NCBI GenBank assembly: GCA_905215095.1 | Contig: CAJMOL010000134.1 | Span: 1-5,249, forward strand | Origin: an uncultured bacterium | GTDB taxonomy: Bacteria; Actinomycetota; Coriobacteriia; Coriobacteriales; Coriobacteriaceae | Reading direction: 5' to 3' | DNA length: 5,249 nt | Shown: in pieces, positions 5,213 through 5,249 of the stretch | Layout of the letters: each line of letters begins with the position of its first letter | How positions within the stretch are numbered: the first letter of the stretch is position 1 | Notes under the pieces: generated by a model | What the model was told of the DNA's origin: nothing | Database searches by the model: none | What the model saw: only the letters and a program-made list of their open reading frames with translations | Made by a program: the position numbers and the translations under genes

Positions 5213-5249
5213 AGAAACCCGGTCCTGCACGAGGCAGAACCGGGTTTCT
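5213..5249. terminator. Intrinsic terminator hairpin at window end
   Basis: AGAAACCCGGT (5213-5223) pairs with ACCGGGTTTCT (5239-5249) over 11 bp. After one C-A mismatch, CTGC (5225-5228) pairs with GCAG (5234-5237) around the loop ACGAG. The A-rich left arm and TTTCT right end suit a terminator, possibly bidirectional and shared with a convergent gene beyond the edge. The window ends before any T-run can be seen. Confidence 0.7.

Overview
The window looks like chromosomal DNA from a high-GC gut actinobacterium of the Coriobacteriia, most probably Collinsella or a close relative. This rests on codon use rich in G/C at third positions, on the protein families present, and on my recollection of this gene style. 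No ribosomal RNA or other marker gene is present to prove it. All genes read on the + strand, and there is no tRNA, rRNA, CRISPR array, IS element or transposase in the window.

Layout. Positions 1-1398 hold the end of an ABC importer operon: the C-terminal two thirds of a permease, then an ATPase whose start overlaps the permease stop by 8 nt. They resemble the uncharacterised importers related to streptococcal TrpXYZ; the substrate-binding protein is presumably upstream. Positions 1399-1675 are intergenic and hold two tandem stem-loops, a possible 20-codon leader ORF, and a very strong 24-bp stem-loop ahead of a small MscS-type channel gene (1676-2443). Positions 2538-5161 form a tight two-gene unit: a cytoplasmic protein with a ParB-like N-terminal domain fused to a BMP/PnrA-type nucleoside-binding domain, then a metallophosphoesterase whose start overlaps the previous stop (ATGA). 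The window ends in a terminator hairpin.

The most striking non-coding signal is a family of four stem-loops (1396-1438, 1453-1492, 2443-2481, 5160-5196). All carry the core GGGACAGG in or next to the loop, while the outer stem sequences differ and remain fully paired. Three start exactly on the stop codon of a gene. The copies at 2444-2480 and 5160-5196 are identical over 37 nt but in opposite orientation, so they bracket the BMP/phosphoesterase operon. They may act as transcript ends, but they look like a dispersed REP-like repeat family.

How the genes may work together. The ABC genes form one importer and MscS is a separate unit for osmotic stress release. The ParB-like/BMP protein and the phosphoesterase probably work as an intracellular ligand-sensing and phosphoesterase pair. 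That last statement is inference from domains and translational coupling only.
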